Assembly (NCBI RefSeq): GCF_000524195.1
Contig: NW_020170382.1
Location: 729,661-793,660 of the forward strand
Direction of reading: 5' to 3'
Length of the DNA: 64,000 bases
Origin: Echinococcus granulosus
Taxonomy: Eukaryota; Platyhelminthes; Cestoda; Cyclophyllidea; Taeniidae
Shown here: positions 22,269-34,066 of the stretch, in pieces
Position numbering within the stretch: the first letter of the stretch is position 1
Layout of the letters: every line of letters begins with the position of its first letter
Position numbers and translations under genes: made by a program
The notes under the pieces: model-generated
Told to the model about the DNA's origin: nothing
The model's input: only the letters and a program-made list of their open reading frames with translations
Databases searched by the model: none

Positions 22269-23887
22269 TTGTTATAGGTGCTTGAAGTGACACCTTTTGA
22301 TATAACATGCGAAACCTGTATCCTGTGATCAAAGGGAAGATGTAGGAAGAGTAAAAGCAATCGAATCCGGCCTATAAAATTAGTTTAGTATATGAAAGAT
22401 AATATGACTTACAAATTGTTCTTGAGATTCATTTGTCCAATGCAGCTGTAGGGTTTGGAAGGAAAGGTACCCCAATAGGTATACGTCTTTGATCAAAAAT
22501 TGCACAAATGAATGATCGTTTGCCGACATTAAAGTTGAAAACAATCAGATATTGGCCAAAAATGTTATTGTAAACAAGTCTACATTTTTAGCTAGAAATG
22601 AAATTGCACCCATTTTTCTGCAGATAGCGCCACCGGAATGGAGGCTATCATGTTAGAAACAAATGGGAAGAAATAAATGCTGGGGATGAATGTAGAGTTT
22701 ACTACCCTTTTCAACGCCGCCTTAAAATGTAGCTCTAAAAGAGAGAACCTCTTAGCTGCCTCACCATCTAAAGCCTCCTAAAATGGCACTGGCGTTTCGT
22801 CGCCTGGAGGGAGAGCGGCTTTTGAGGAGACAGTCGTTCGAATTCTCGAGGCAAATTACTTGTTTCAACAAATTCCGGGATAAGGCGAGTTGTTCCGACT
22901 AAAGGTTTCACGGCTTATAAGTAGACTTGTAGGCTAAAATAAAAACAGGACACCTCTGTCATTGAAAGGGACTTTATAAAGAGCTCTTTAAACCATTTCT
23001 TTATGGAATGTCGAGTGGGCAATTAGCAAAATAACAAATTTGAGAGCGTATTTTTTTTAAGCGGCAAAGCCAAAAATAGGTCATGTTTAATCAACTAAGA
23101 GGAGCAGTCTTTACACTGGTTGTTACACATTATTGTACGTATCGCACATTTTTCAACATTTTCTTTTTACTGAAATTCGTGGCAATCAAAGGAGTCTATC
23201 CGGAGAAAGATTTTGACGCCCAACCGCAGTCGTGCGCCGAGTAGGAGGAAATTCCACAAGTGAAATGTCTTTTGCTCCCAGTTACTAGCAAGACATATTG
23301 ACAAGCCTTATCATAAGGTATGGCCACTTTTGAAAAGGCAGTTTTTTTCGTTTCAATATATCGTCCAAACGAACCGCTGTTTATTTATGCATTGTAAGGT
23401 AGTCCAAACTTGTGAGATTGCCCCCAATTATAGACCTCCCTCTAAGCTTGACTGTAAACAATGTAAGCATCCACTTTTCTTTCAAAATAAAACCGTAAAT
23501 TGTTCAAAGTTTGACAGGATTTTCTATTACAGAGGCAAGTTTTTCAGAGTCTGAATGGTACTTTATGGGTCATTTGGCCCATTAATCGCTAGACTTACCC
23601 GCTTCAACCAATACAACCCACTTTTACAACACCAAAAAAGGAAATAAATAGGCGAAATGTATTTATTAATTTTAAGAGAAACGCAAATAAAAATAGGTTT
23701 TAGGCTAAAATAAAACTTATAAATGAATTTACGCATTTATTGGTGGCCAAACTAAATAAAGTTTATTACGACGTAGTGAAACGTATGTGGGATGCGAGAA
23801 GCAGAAGCACTAAACTCCTCATTGAGGGAATTTTTCCTAAAGGAAGTAAGAAATGATTTAAAATAAAGGAATTAAAAGGAACAAGTT

Positions 23888-24990
23888 TTAGAATCGCAGC
23901 TCACCACGACCTCTCTAGAGACGAAAGAAGGCTAAAAACTTGGGCAGAATATGTGTTGCCAATGTAGGCAAGGGTAAGGGGTTACTAGCATGGCCCGAAG
24001 GTCAAGATGCCTGGGGGAACTACAATTGCCAACCCTTAGGCGTCCACATAATCAAAAAATAGATCTAAACAAACAACCCAAGTCCAACATAGTTCCCTCA
24101 CCTTATAAGCGCCGTCACTGGCGCTCCCCTAGGTCACCTCTCGCCTCGAATATCACAACTTGGTCAGTGTTGAAAAGAAAATACCCACCAATCAACCTTG
24201 TCTATCATCGAATTGGCCTAAATCTGAGAAAATACTTGACCGCAACGCCACTGATTCCTCTTGCCAATTCTCCTGGAACTGGAGTTTCATCCCATTTTGG
24301 AACTATATTGGAGAAAGTGAGAATGAGCTGGCCATCACGCAAGTCCATAGCCAGTCGCAGAGTCATATAACAAAGGACGAGATTTAGGATAGTTCAATGG
24401 GGATAAGGCTTTGCGTTTTTTTCTCCCTGTTACGGTTTTCCCAACTCAGTACTGCCCAGCCATGTCTATCCGGGTTTTATCTAGCCAATCGAGAAGTGGA
24501 GGAAGTACCAAGTGTTCATGTGAATGATATCTGCATGGAGGTACGATAGACGGCCCTGCAACAAACGTTTACAGATGGTTCATGGCCATGGCTAGTGTCC
24601 CTTTATTTGCTAATAGCATTACTGCAAAACACGGAGCTGGGGTAGTTTTCGAGGTTAGACGGCATTTTCAACCCTTCTGCCAGACACTGTCACAGATTCT
24701 CCCATCCCCATCATATGTCCTTCTTCCGCCCCACTAATGTCTATCACCCAGAAGTAGAAATCAAGATGGTCGTGCTTTAAGATTGAACTTGCTTCCCACT
24801 GTCACTAATGTAGCCTTCCAATTCATTCCCAATGACAAAAGAAACCATGACGTTAGGGCAGATTATATGTTGTCAGGGGGGCAGCCACTGCCATGTCCCG
24901 TAGGCCATGCTGCTCGGTGAAATTACAATCTGTGGAACCTTAAGAGCCCTAGAAACCAAAGAGAATAGTTGAGCAGGTAAACGACGGATT
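23888..24990 (+). mobile_element. TRIM element, copy 2
   Basis: Direct terminal repeats at 23888-24075 and 24809-24990 around a core of about 730 bp. The 3' repeat begins TGTAGCC. Just after the 5' repeat is the conserved CTGGCGCTCCCCTAGGTCAC block. The core includes LTATPLIPL coding potential in the sense direction. No replication genes. Confidence 0.85.
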
Positions 24991-26414
24991 TCGTCAAAAT
25001 AATATTTCGGCAGAATTTATTCCCAGTGGTGGTAAATGCCTTCACTGTTTATAGGATTAGTGTTTACAGGGACCAACAAAAAATGAAGGCTTTAATTTTA
25101 AATTATCTCACTCGATGAAACATGCAATTTCGAAAGTTGGAGGGGTAAATATTGAAGGTTTCTGGTAAAAAAATGAAGCATTCCCATTTGGTTAACTGAT
25201 TACGTGGCGCCTCATTTGATGCTTTCACCACTCAAGGCTTAGACGCAAAGTGGTTGTCACAGCACAGATGTTTCATAATTCCATCATGACACCAAACATC
25301 TTTCCTTTTTTGTTTTCTTGACTGCTGCTCACAACTGGAGGTGGTACTTATCCTCACAACACTAACGTTCCACACTTATTCTGCTGTTTTTATCTTAGCT
25401 AGCCCATTTTCAACACAATTTTGCGTAAATAGTTATTAAAAAGTGATGAAGAGCACACACTATACATTTCTAGCATGCAGTTCAGCTGAAGTCTGAATGT
25501 CACGCATGTATGACGAGGACAAATAAGTTTCCTAAACTCACAATGCAAGTTACGCTCAAAAACAGCCAAATTGATAAACACAAACTTTCTAAAAACTCCC
25601 TCTCAAGTATAAAGGTTTTAGAAGGAGAGGCAGATAAAGGCACGGAGGCAGCTGCAACTTTATTGCCCCATTCGAGGCATTATTCGAAATGCAAAGGTTT
25701 ACCTGACAGAATTTATTCAAAGTGCATCGCAATGCCAATGATCGTTAAAGGTGACACTAAGAGGTCGTTTATTTATGTACCTCTTCCAAATTAACATGCA
25801 TTCCGAGTCTGTAATTTGCCAAAGTTGTACTGTCTTATTGTAAATTAACTGATTTAGCCAACATTTTGTCTGTGCTTGGTACGCTTTTATGTGGCAGGCA
25901 GTAATCAAGAAAGGAGGTGCCTTTTTGCCTTTGATTAATGTTTGTGTCAAACGCAAAATATTCATCTCCTCATGGTTAATAAATCCACAAAATGCACTTA
26001 CTTGATGAATTGTGAAAGGACGACGAATGTAATCTTTGCATTCCTAGTTAATTAGAACCTCAATCTTGCTAAACCCTTTCTTGACTAACGCTACAAGTAG
26101 TTAGAATTCAACCTCTCTAATTATGCATCACGAAATACACTTTGTTAAGTGGTACAGCTGTTGTGAGGTTATGGGAAGAGAAGGCTATTTAACAACATCG
26201 TTTGGTGACAAGGAGACGCCGACCATCTGACTGGCGGTGGCACAGTGGACTGAGGCGATGCGCGTGGCGGAAGACTCATCAAAAATTCGGTCAGGCCAAT
26301 GTTTACTTAGATTTCTGCTCTTCTAGATTGGTTTTTACATCAGTATTGGAGATGGAAGTGCCATTCAGTTACGTTAGGGTGTCTAGCAACTATAATTCAC
26401 GAATTATTTAACCA

Positions 26415-26622
26415 CCTATGTCACCGTTGCTCCGTGAGTCCTTCCTACAGACGAAAGAAGTTATAACGCTAGAGTAAAATATATATTGCTGACGCAGAGG
26501 AGGTCTGAGACAGGGGGCTACAGACATAGTCCGAAGGCCATGCCACCCCGAGGAAGTGCAAAGGCGGGGCCTTAAGTGCCCCCAAGCAGAAAACAAGGCG
26601 TTAAACAAAGCAAAGTCACTAA
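26415..26622 (+). mobile_element. isolated TRIM terminal repeat (plus orientation)
   Basis: Landmarks GACGAAAGAAGTTATAA, TATATATTGCTGACGCAGAG, GGCCATGCCACC and GTTAAACAAAGCAAAGT in order. No partner repeat within element length. Confidence 0.75.
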
Positions 26623-27459
26623 TCTATCACCAATCGAACAAGAAATTTTCCAAGAGTAACTACAACCTGTTTAGCTTTAAAGCCTAATTTACAAAACTCT
26701 ACTTTAAGAAGATGATTATTCCAGGATTTAGCTAAAATACGTAAGATGGGAATAAACAATTGTGAGAAAAGGATACGAAAGAAATGGAAAGCAACGATGA
26801 AATTATAATAGGCCACTTAGGAAGTGTCAAAAGTAAATTTGAGAAGCCGACAAAAAATTTTCAGGCGGCAGCCTCGATTCCACGCATCTACCGCGTGCTC
26901 GCTGCGTCGGCACAACCGAACAGGCAAATGAAGCGAGCCCCTTAAGCAAGTAGAAAGTAAATCTTCCTAGCACGTATTTCCCTGAGTTAAAATGGAGTAG
27001 GCAAAATTTCCTCGCATCCGGTATTATCTTACAAGGTCGTGGATATGAAGCCACCTTAAACACAGATAAAACACAGGATTATGTATGTAGACATCTAATT
27101 TCTCTGAGGGTTGTGAATTTGCTCACTAGTCAAGGCATTTAATAGAAAGGGAATTGGTAAGGTAATTTAAAAAGAAGATGATAGATTGTGCAATTGCCTC
27201 ATGCTCCCAGAAGGCGTTATGAGGTAGATAAGTCTGGGTAGAACTATGATAAATGAGCCAGTAACAAAAATAGCATGAGTATCGCGTTATGACGTCAAGA
27301 TTGCCATCAAAATAAGGAAGATCGAGGGTCCTGCTTTAATGAATTTACAACTAAAACGACACTGTTCCGCTACCCCTTTCCTGAGCATTTTCCTTGCCTA
27401 TCTCACTACTCAGTCGACTACTTTAATTAGGATAAAACCCATTCATTACCCTCTTTCAG

Positions 27460-27729
27460 AGTGAAAAATTTTGGTTTGTAAATTTATTGATGCGGCCGTC
27501 GTTTCCGGAGGATCCTCTTTGGAAAGTGCATTGTGAGATTCCAGGCCCTGTACTGTTTAAGACTGGTCGGTATTCTACCGTAGGTGCAGCTGAAATGCCA
27601 ATCACCTTGCGTGAAAACATCTGCCGAAAACCAAACTGTTTCTTAAAACACTTAGAAAGCTTCCTTGTCACGTTGTTTCTATTTCTATACTTCATAGTCA
27701 TCTACCTGGAGACGGTAAAGATGTCTTGA
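27460..27729 (+). CDS. candidate terminal exon with C-terminal membrane helix
   Basis: A strong acceptor (cattaccctctttcag) opens a phase-0 frame of 89 codons to TGA. The first part is polar (WFVNLLMRPSFPEDPLWKVH, then EIPGPVLFKTGRYSTVGAAE). It ends with two cysteines (ICRKPNC), a hydrophobic helix FLVTLFLFLYFIVIYLE and a short basic tail. It may instead start at the ATG at 27490. Codon composition stands out from the AT-rich flanks. This would be a membrane protein anchored near its C-terminus. No family recognised; no upstream exons confirmed. Confidence 0.45.
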   Translation, partial: SEKFWFVNLLMRPSFPEDPLWKVHCEIPGPVLFKTGRYSTVGAAEMPITLRENICRKPNCFLKHLESFLVTLFLFLYFIVIYLETVKMS

Positions 27730-28417
27730 TAAAAGTATTGCGTTTTTAAATCATTCCGATTAGATGTCACTTTATTCGGTATTTGCATTGCTATAGACAA
27801 CAATGGTGAGGCGATTCGCAAATCAGAAGTGTCTTTGAAGACTGGTCTGTTGCGAGTCCCTTTACACGTCTCGTAGTTCTGTGATGTCAGTCAGGTAGCG
27901 AAATCGGTAAAATTGCTCTTTTCTGGTGGTTGCCTAACCACAGCCTCCAACGAAGATGCCGTTATGAATGCACAAAAAGGCTTAAGATAAAAGAGACGCC
28001 GAGACTGAAGAGTCTGCTCAACTAAGCAGACAACTTAACCTACCATCTTACATAGAGCAGAATCATTTCAATTAGTGGCTGAAACTCAAGAAGTATCAAT
28101 GCCTCACAGAATAGAAGCCGTCCAAAAGACGGAATATTTTTCCACTCAAGACTTTATGTCTCAGGTATGCACGAGGCATCACATGAAAAACTATGGTAAA
28201 ATTAGGCGATCTAAGTACGAGGCATAGGTAGCATCATCACACAAGATTTGTAAAGCAGATAAATGACAAAATAATTAAAGGAATGTTTGCATTCTTTTCA
28301 CTTATACGCCTCTTCCTCGTAACTTAAGGGAAATTTCAAAAACTATGAAAGGGTCATGATTAGCGTTTACCAGAAAGTCCGCTGAGAAGGGTCATAATTT
28401 ACCGATTTAAAATAACT

Positions 28418-28595
28418 TGAATGTAATAACTCCCAGTTTTGGTAACGGGCCACTTAGCTCTGCCACTGTATTTCCACCGAGCGGCGTGATCTTCGGACCA
28501 TAAGAGTGGACCCAAGCCCTACTATAGGTGAATAATATGTATTTTGCCCTAGTATTATGTCTACTATTGACTTCAGGGAAGTCTAAAGCCGTCAC
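28418..28595 (-). mobile_element. isolated TRIM terminal repeat (minus orientation)
   Basis: Minus-strand landmarks GAAGTCAATAGTAGACATAATAC and the TTACCAAAACTGGGAGTTATTAC end. No internal region adjacent. Confidence 0.72.
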
Positions 28596-29144
28596 AAATA
28601 AGCCTTACAGGTACATTAAAGTTACTGCATAAAACAAACGATCTTTTGAGCGGAAGCAGAAATCGTGAAAACCTGCAGTGGGGTAGGCGTTGAATGAATT
28701 ATACTTCACTGCAGAGTAAGGTTGAAAGTGGCGCGATGTAGCCTAGGCAACTCACACCTTGTAATATATAACAACAAAAGGGGCTGCAAGTGAAGATCTA
28801 ATCATCCCATACCAAAGTTTACCTTTTTTGTTGCCTAAATAAAACGCAATTTTTCCTTTAAGACTTGTCCTAATCATCATTGTTAGAGGAAATAGTACAG
28901 CCAATTTTGGGAGACTGTAATTGGCGAACTAAAAAAATCACAAAAAGTGAGTAGAGATGAAAAGACGTCAGAAGGACGGCACCTGTGGTGCTCTGCATTC
29001 ACAAAAGGCAGTAAAGTGAGGCAGTAACAGAGTTTAGCAAAAAAAAGTGGAAAGCGGATTACAGTCTGGCCTTCAGTGGTAACTTTTTAGGAGGGAATGA
29101 TCTTTTTCCGTAGAATGCAGTTTTTCCCTTGCTACTATTTCCAG

Positions 29145-29308
29145 GGAAGCTAACATATAATAGAATCTTTTACATGAAGCACCTCACCGATCACCTTCAG
29201 GCTCAGCGACGCAGCAGAGCCTTATTTGAAAAATGTGGATTTACGATGGAAAGCGTTGACTATGGTTTTGACAGCTCCTACATTCTAGTCATACGCCAGA
29301 AGCAATGA
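29145..29308 (+). CDS. candidate C-terminal exon, methyltransferase-like
   Basis: An acceptor (tttttcccttgctactatttccag) opens a 53-codon frame to TGA in phase 1. The peptide reads LTYNRIFYMKHLTDHLQAQR, then RALFEKCGFTMESVDYGFDS, then YILVIRQK. The order helix, 'CGF..ESV.Y', then a final hydrophobic strand with a basic end resembles the last strands of class I SAM-dependent methyltransferases. The SAM-binding part would be upstream and was not found, so the function is a suggestion from pattern only. Confidence 0.48.
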
Positions 29309-29802
29309 CAGCGAATCATGCAGTATGCGGAAATGACCATCGATTCTGAAGTGCTCTTCATGCATAATAAAAAGGTGGCTTTTCTTTCTTTAAAGTGTTT
29401 AACATGTACGAAGAGTTTGCACTCATATATCATTGTTATTCGTTTTCATATGAACAGTGACATGGATATCACCAGAAGGCCAACATATTCCAGTACACTC
29501 TATCTGGCTAAAACCCCCTCATAAAACTTATATCAAAGTTCCGGCAAATCTTTAATTGTTATTAAATTCTGCTAGGATTTTAAAAGAGCCGGAAATGGTG
29601 GAGAGCGGCTGCGCTGACTTAGGCATATGGTTGTTTTCTTGCAAAATAAATGTCAAGTAAATCACATTTGTCTCTTTTGCTACCTAATGTCAAAAAAGTA
29701 TTGTTGATTTCAACCGCAATTATTCTTAAGAATAACCAAATTAGGGAACATGGACAAATTTAGCTTGGCGTTAATGGTGCGGATTAAAATTTTTGCGTTC
29801 AC

Positions 29803-30801
29803 TGCAGAACCCTGGTCGTTCGTTCACCTTTTTATGTTGATTTTGTGAGTACTTAAAGCCCCGTTTTTCTACCAGTAAATACCCAGCTCTTCTGCTCATC
29901 GACAATACATTATTTTGCCCTAATATTTTGTCTTCTCTAATCTTCGCGGAAGTCTCGGGGGCACCACATTGGTGGCAGTGGAGTACAAACCCTATTCTTA
30001 AGGACAATTACCCCGGTTCCTATTGTCAAAGGGTGAAAATCATCGTAACGGAGGAAGGTATGTACAGCGGCTGAGAGAATCTGTGGTCAGCCGTAACAGA
30101 AGGTATGGAAACGACGTCTACCCTTAGCATCTACTTCAGTTGTCTGTTCTGCAGGAATGCTGTTAACAACTGATGCGACACTAGCCGTGAACCATCTAGA
30201 GATGCTCCTTATGGAGCTGTCGTCGGTAACTGCATGAATATATCAATGCAGCGAACACGCGATACCTCCTCCACCTCTTTACTACCTGATTATAGTCGGG
30301 AGAGATTAACTGATTAAATAACTCCTTTAAAACCAGCAATGCTGTGACTAGCTATTCATACTCGTGACGGCCAGTACATTCCTCTTTCTCTTGATACGGT
30401 TCCCAAACAGGCCGAAACTCCTCACTTAGATGAGGTATCAAAAGGGATCAGCGGTGTCATGGTCATAAATTTCAGCTGAATGCAAATTCGATGACTGGCG
30501 CAATTGCTTCTTGGGTGTTTTTCGTACAGCGCAGACTACGTTATGATGGCCAACTCGGAAGGTTGGCCAAGAGGAGCGCTGAGAACGACGCTCAAAAGGA
30601 GACAGTAGCTGTATAATACTTTACTAATATGTTTTATCCTGTTTTCGCAATCCATTAAAGCTCCGAGATAGTACTGACGTTGAGCGGCATGGCTTCCGGA
30701 ATGTGCTAGTAGTCCCGCAGCCATTCTGTACCTCGGCAGTACATATTTTGCCCTAAAATTATGCCTTCTTTTGGCCACAGGAAAAACTTGGACCTCTACG
30801 A
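29803..30801 (-). mobile_element. TRIM element, copy 3
   Basis: Minus-oriented element with terminal repeats at 30610-30801 (5') and 29803-29975 (3'). Its core of about 640 bp includes the GAGCGTCGTTCTCAGCGCTC block beside the 5' repeat. The first bases are a decayed TGTAG. No coding capacity for replication. Confidence 0.82.
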
Positions 30802-31499
30802 CAACTCAGTCCGTGAAGATTTGAACAGTAAAGGTGTTTGCAGGTTGATGGGATCGTTGTTGGTGCTGATTAAGCTGCCAAGGATAGGTTTTTAAGTTTA
30901 CTTCTTAGCACACTATTTTGAAAAATGCCTTGTGGGGGGTGGGTGGCATCAGGAGTTTGCTTTAACAAACCAACATTCAGCCTAATCCGTTTAAAGGTTA
31001 CAAGCTTTGCTTTCTTCACTCCATCTGGCGCATACTCATTTGAAGGAGTCGAAGTGGGTAATCCGCGCTTCATTCGGAGCAAATGAACTAAAATTCAACT
31101 AATAACTCCCCCTTCTTTTCCGCCTTTTATTGCTCTTACCAAGCCAGGCTTTCCGAGTGCGATGCTATTATCACTTTATGATGTGGCGGAGGGAAATTAA
31201 TGCAAGTCTCTCAAATATATGCACCAAATCGCACCCAAATTAGCAATCTTTTAGTGTAAAGTAATCCCTGTCGATTAGGGCGCAATTGCCTACGATGCCT
31301 TAAATATCGCTTGTCTGCACAGCCTTTACTACCCTAAAGGCTTTACATTTTCGGAAATAAAGAACGTTTGATTAATTCGTAATAACCATTTTCGCCCGCC
31401 TTCCGTCACGAAAGCTGATAACTATGTAGTATGATTTTTTACCCTTTTATAAAGGACGCTAATCTAGCTAAGTTTATTTGAAAGCACAGAATAGTGCAG

Positions 31500-32596
31500 T
31501 GTAGCGCTTGTCTTTCCTAAAGAGGAAAGAAGCTATAATACTAAAGCAGAGTTTTTACTGCAGACGTAGAGAAAGGCTGTAGGCCACTGGCATAGCCCGA
31601 AGACCACACCACCCAGTGGAAGCACAATGGTCGCGCCTTTCAATGTCCAAGAAACCAAAAAGAAGAGTTAAACAAATAGTCAAAGTACATAGTGCCCTCT
31701 CCTTTTGAGCGTCGTACTCGGTGCTCCCCTTGGCCATTCCCTAGCGTCGACCCACACAATGCAATCGGTGCTATAAGAATGAAACCCACGAACTAACCAT
31801 CTGCGTTAGCCCTCAAATTTATGTACAGCTGAGAAGATGTCTGGTTGGCCACTTCACTGATCTCTTTCGGTAATTGCATTACATTTAAAATTTTGTCCTG
31901 ATTGGGAAATAAATTGAGGGAAGGGTGTGTGTGCTGGACATTTCGACTGTCTACTGTTGGGCGTAAGAGCACTGGTCTAAAAGCAAGTTTAGTCAATAAG
32001 AGACGGAATTTTAAACAGTTTCTTGGGATGAGGTTTAGCAGTTATTTCTTCTTATTGCCTTGTTCTCATTTCAGCATTGCCCAACCATATCTAACTGGGT
32101 TTTATTCAGCTAGTAGAGAGACGGAGAAGTAGGTACAACGTGTTTACCTAGTTGATATCTTCATACGGGTACCGTAGGCAGTTTCTCAAAGAATTTTTAA
32201 AAGATGCTTCATGGCTAGTGCTGTATTAATTCTCAAAAGCATTCCAGCAGAACACGAGACTGAGCTTGTTGCCGAAGGCTAACGTCAATGCCAACATTTC
32301 TGTTGAAGCTGGTCACCGAAACCCTTCTTCTGTCAAGTCATGTTGCAGCACTCTGCAATAGAAATTGGGGTATTTGTCTTTAAAAATCGGATTCGCTGCC
32401 CACTGACACTAATGTAGCGTTCTGAGTCTTTCCTGAAGAGGTAAGGAGCCATAATGCTGGGACAGATAAATGTATTGCCAACGAAGAGAAGAGCTAAGGG
32501 ATACTAATGTGACCCACAGGTTACATCACCTAGTGGAAACAGTGCAGTGCCAGCGAAACCAAGACGAAGACTTTAATAAATTATCCAAGCATTACG
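31500..32596 (+). mobile_element. TRIM element, copy 4
   Basis: The clearest copy. The 5' repeat (about 31500-31690) starts TGTAGCGCTTGTCTTTCC and the 3' repeat (about 32413-32596) starts TGTAGCGTTCTGAGTCTTTC, so the repeats are of about 185-190 bp and begin with the canonical TG. The core of about 720 bp has the post-repeat block GGTGCTCCCCTTGGCCA. No obvious target-site duplication remains. Confidence 0.85.
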
Positions 32597-33549
32597 AAAT
32601 TCTTAGCATGTCTGATACTTTTTATAGACCTTCCAAAGAAAATTGAATCTCCCTCCCTCAAATTTGATGCTTTAATGTCCTAGCACACTACCTTCACCAA
32701 GTATACTGCAAAAGTGATTAAATTAACGGTTACTATAAGAAAGTCCTCTACCTATTCCAGCGTTCTGTCACTAAAATGATTTGTTGCAATCAGTTATTAC
32801 AAACTGCCACTTATTTATGACGCCAGGCTCAGGTAAGAACGTCGGATTGGCATTCATTGACGTTAGTAGCAACTATAAAATAGGCATACTCATTTCGATA
32901 GCGATTAAAGCCTTTTTCGAAACTGTGATAGTTCCTGTTTCTTTTTCTAACAAACACAGCGGCCCTTTATTCGACTCCGGATTTGCGTACTTAAACCTCA
33001 TCATCGCGCAAAACCGACAGGGATTGAAGTTGTGCTACGCGATTATTAGAAAAAAAACTTAGTGTTTTAAAATCATTTACATTTGCACAGATAAAGGGCT
33101 TAGTTTTTCCCCGAAGGAGATGAAAAAACTGTACATTCCAAAAAACACGACTTGAATTAATCGAGCAAGTGAAAAGGGCACTTATAAAATGGCACAAAGA
33201 TTCATTTTTTTGCAAGCAAGCACACCTTACCGTGATAAATTTAGATAAAACAGTTGCTTCATTTAAAAGGTAAGAGCGCAATGTGAATATTTCGGGGCTA
33301 GATGTTACGCCATACAAATGCGTAAATAAATGGAAAAGACATCCGTATTTCCCGTCATATTGGAAACTGAGATTTTTAAACAATCGCGTAGTTAGGGAGT
33401 GTGCTGTTTACATTACAAATAGGTTCAGCTTTTTATTTTTAGGTTAGCCATTGCATTAATTATGACGATGGGCAAATGTAGCTCTAATTTTCTCGAGGTT
33501 CTTTAATGGCCACTTTTTCAAGGACGACCCTACACTACAAACTAGAATT

Positions 33550-33745
33550 GTAGCACTTCGATACCTCCTAGAGGATAAAAGTAAATGTAGTAACTTGGGC
33601 AGGATATGCATTGTAGACGCACCGAAAGGCTTGGTTCCACCGTCATGGCCCGGAGGCCAGCCCACCTGGTTATAGTAGCACGAAGGACCACCTAAGTGTC
33701 TCCTTCACCAACACCGAGAGTTAATCAAACATCCAGTGTATTGTA
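33550..33745 (+). mobile_element. isolated TRIM terminal repeat (plus orientation)
   Basis: Starts TGTAGCACTTCGA and ends near GTATTGTA, about 196 bp, with the GGCATGGCCCGAAGG block present as CATGGCCCGGAGGCC. Complete at both ends, so probably a solo LTR from recombination. Confidence 0.72.
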
Positions 33746-33823
33746 AGGATGCTTAACTGAGGCGAGCGGGATAGTTAAATTATGTGGGAGACATTTTCAT
33801 AAATCATTTTGGCCGCTTGCTCC

Positions 33824-34066
33824 TCAATTGCACATGGTGGGTTGGAAGAAGCAGGCCTCCCGATACAGTGCATAGCAATCACTTTTAATATCCGGAAGTA
33901 GGCCTCCACATTGGCTGTTGCATCGGCACGGGAAATAGTCGGGTGGTAGAACATACTCCCTCCATTTACTGATTAACCCCAATTCGCGTGGATATGGATG
34001 TGCATAGCAGTCATAGCCGAGGTTTTTGATAAGATCAAATTGTGAAGAGTTCTTTGCCCCATTTTG
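33824..34066 (-). CDS. candidate Cys-rich terminal exon, 80 aa
   Basis: A good acceptor (ccaaaccttctcttcatag) opens a phase-0 frame of 80 codons to TGA. It contains NLGYDCYAHPYPRELGLISK, then a cysteine-rich part PPDYFPCRCNSQCGG and CYALYREACFFQPTMCN, seven Cys in the last 62 residues. This suggests an extracellular domain. A second minus-strand frame overlaps it at about 33.78-33.96 kb (SRADATANVEAYFRILK) and also looks coding, so the true frame is uncertain. No family recognised. Confidence 0.38.
   Translation of the reverse strand, partial: QNGAKNSSQFDLIKNLGYDCYAHPYPRELGLISKWREYVLPPDYFPCRCNSQCGGLLPDIKSDCYALYREACFFQPTMCN

Noticed and set aside
26226..26280. tRNA-like A-box sequence (tggcacagtggactgaggcg), with a similar stretch near 1000-1025
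   Set aside because: No B box at the right distance and no cloverleaf could be drawn; at most a decayed SINE head.
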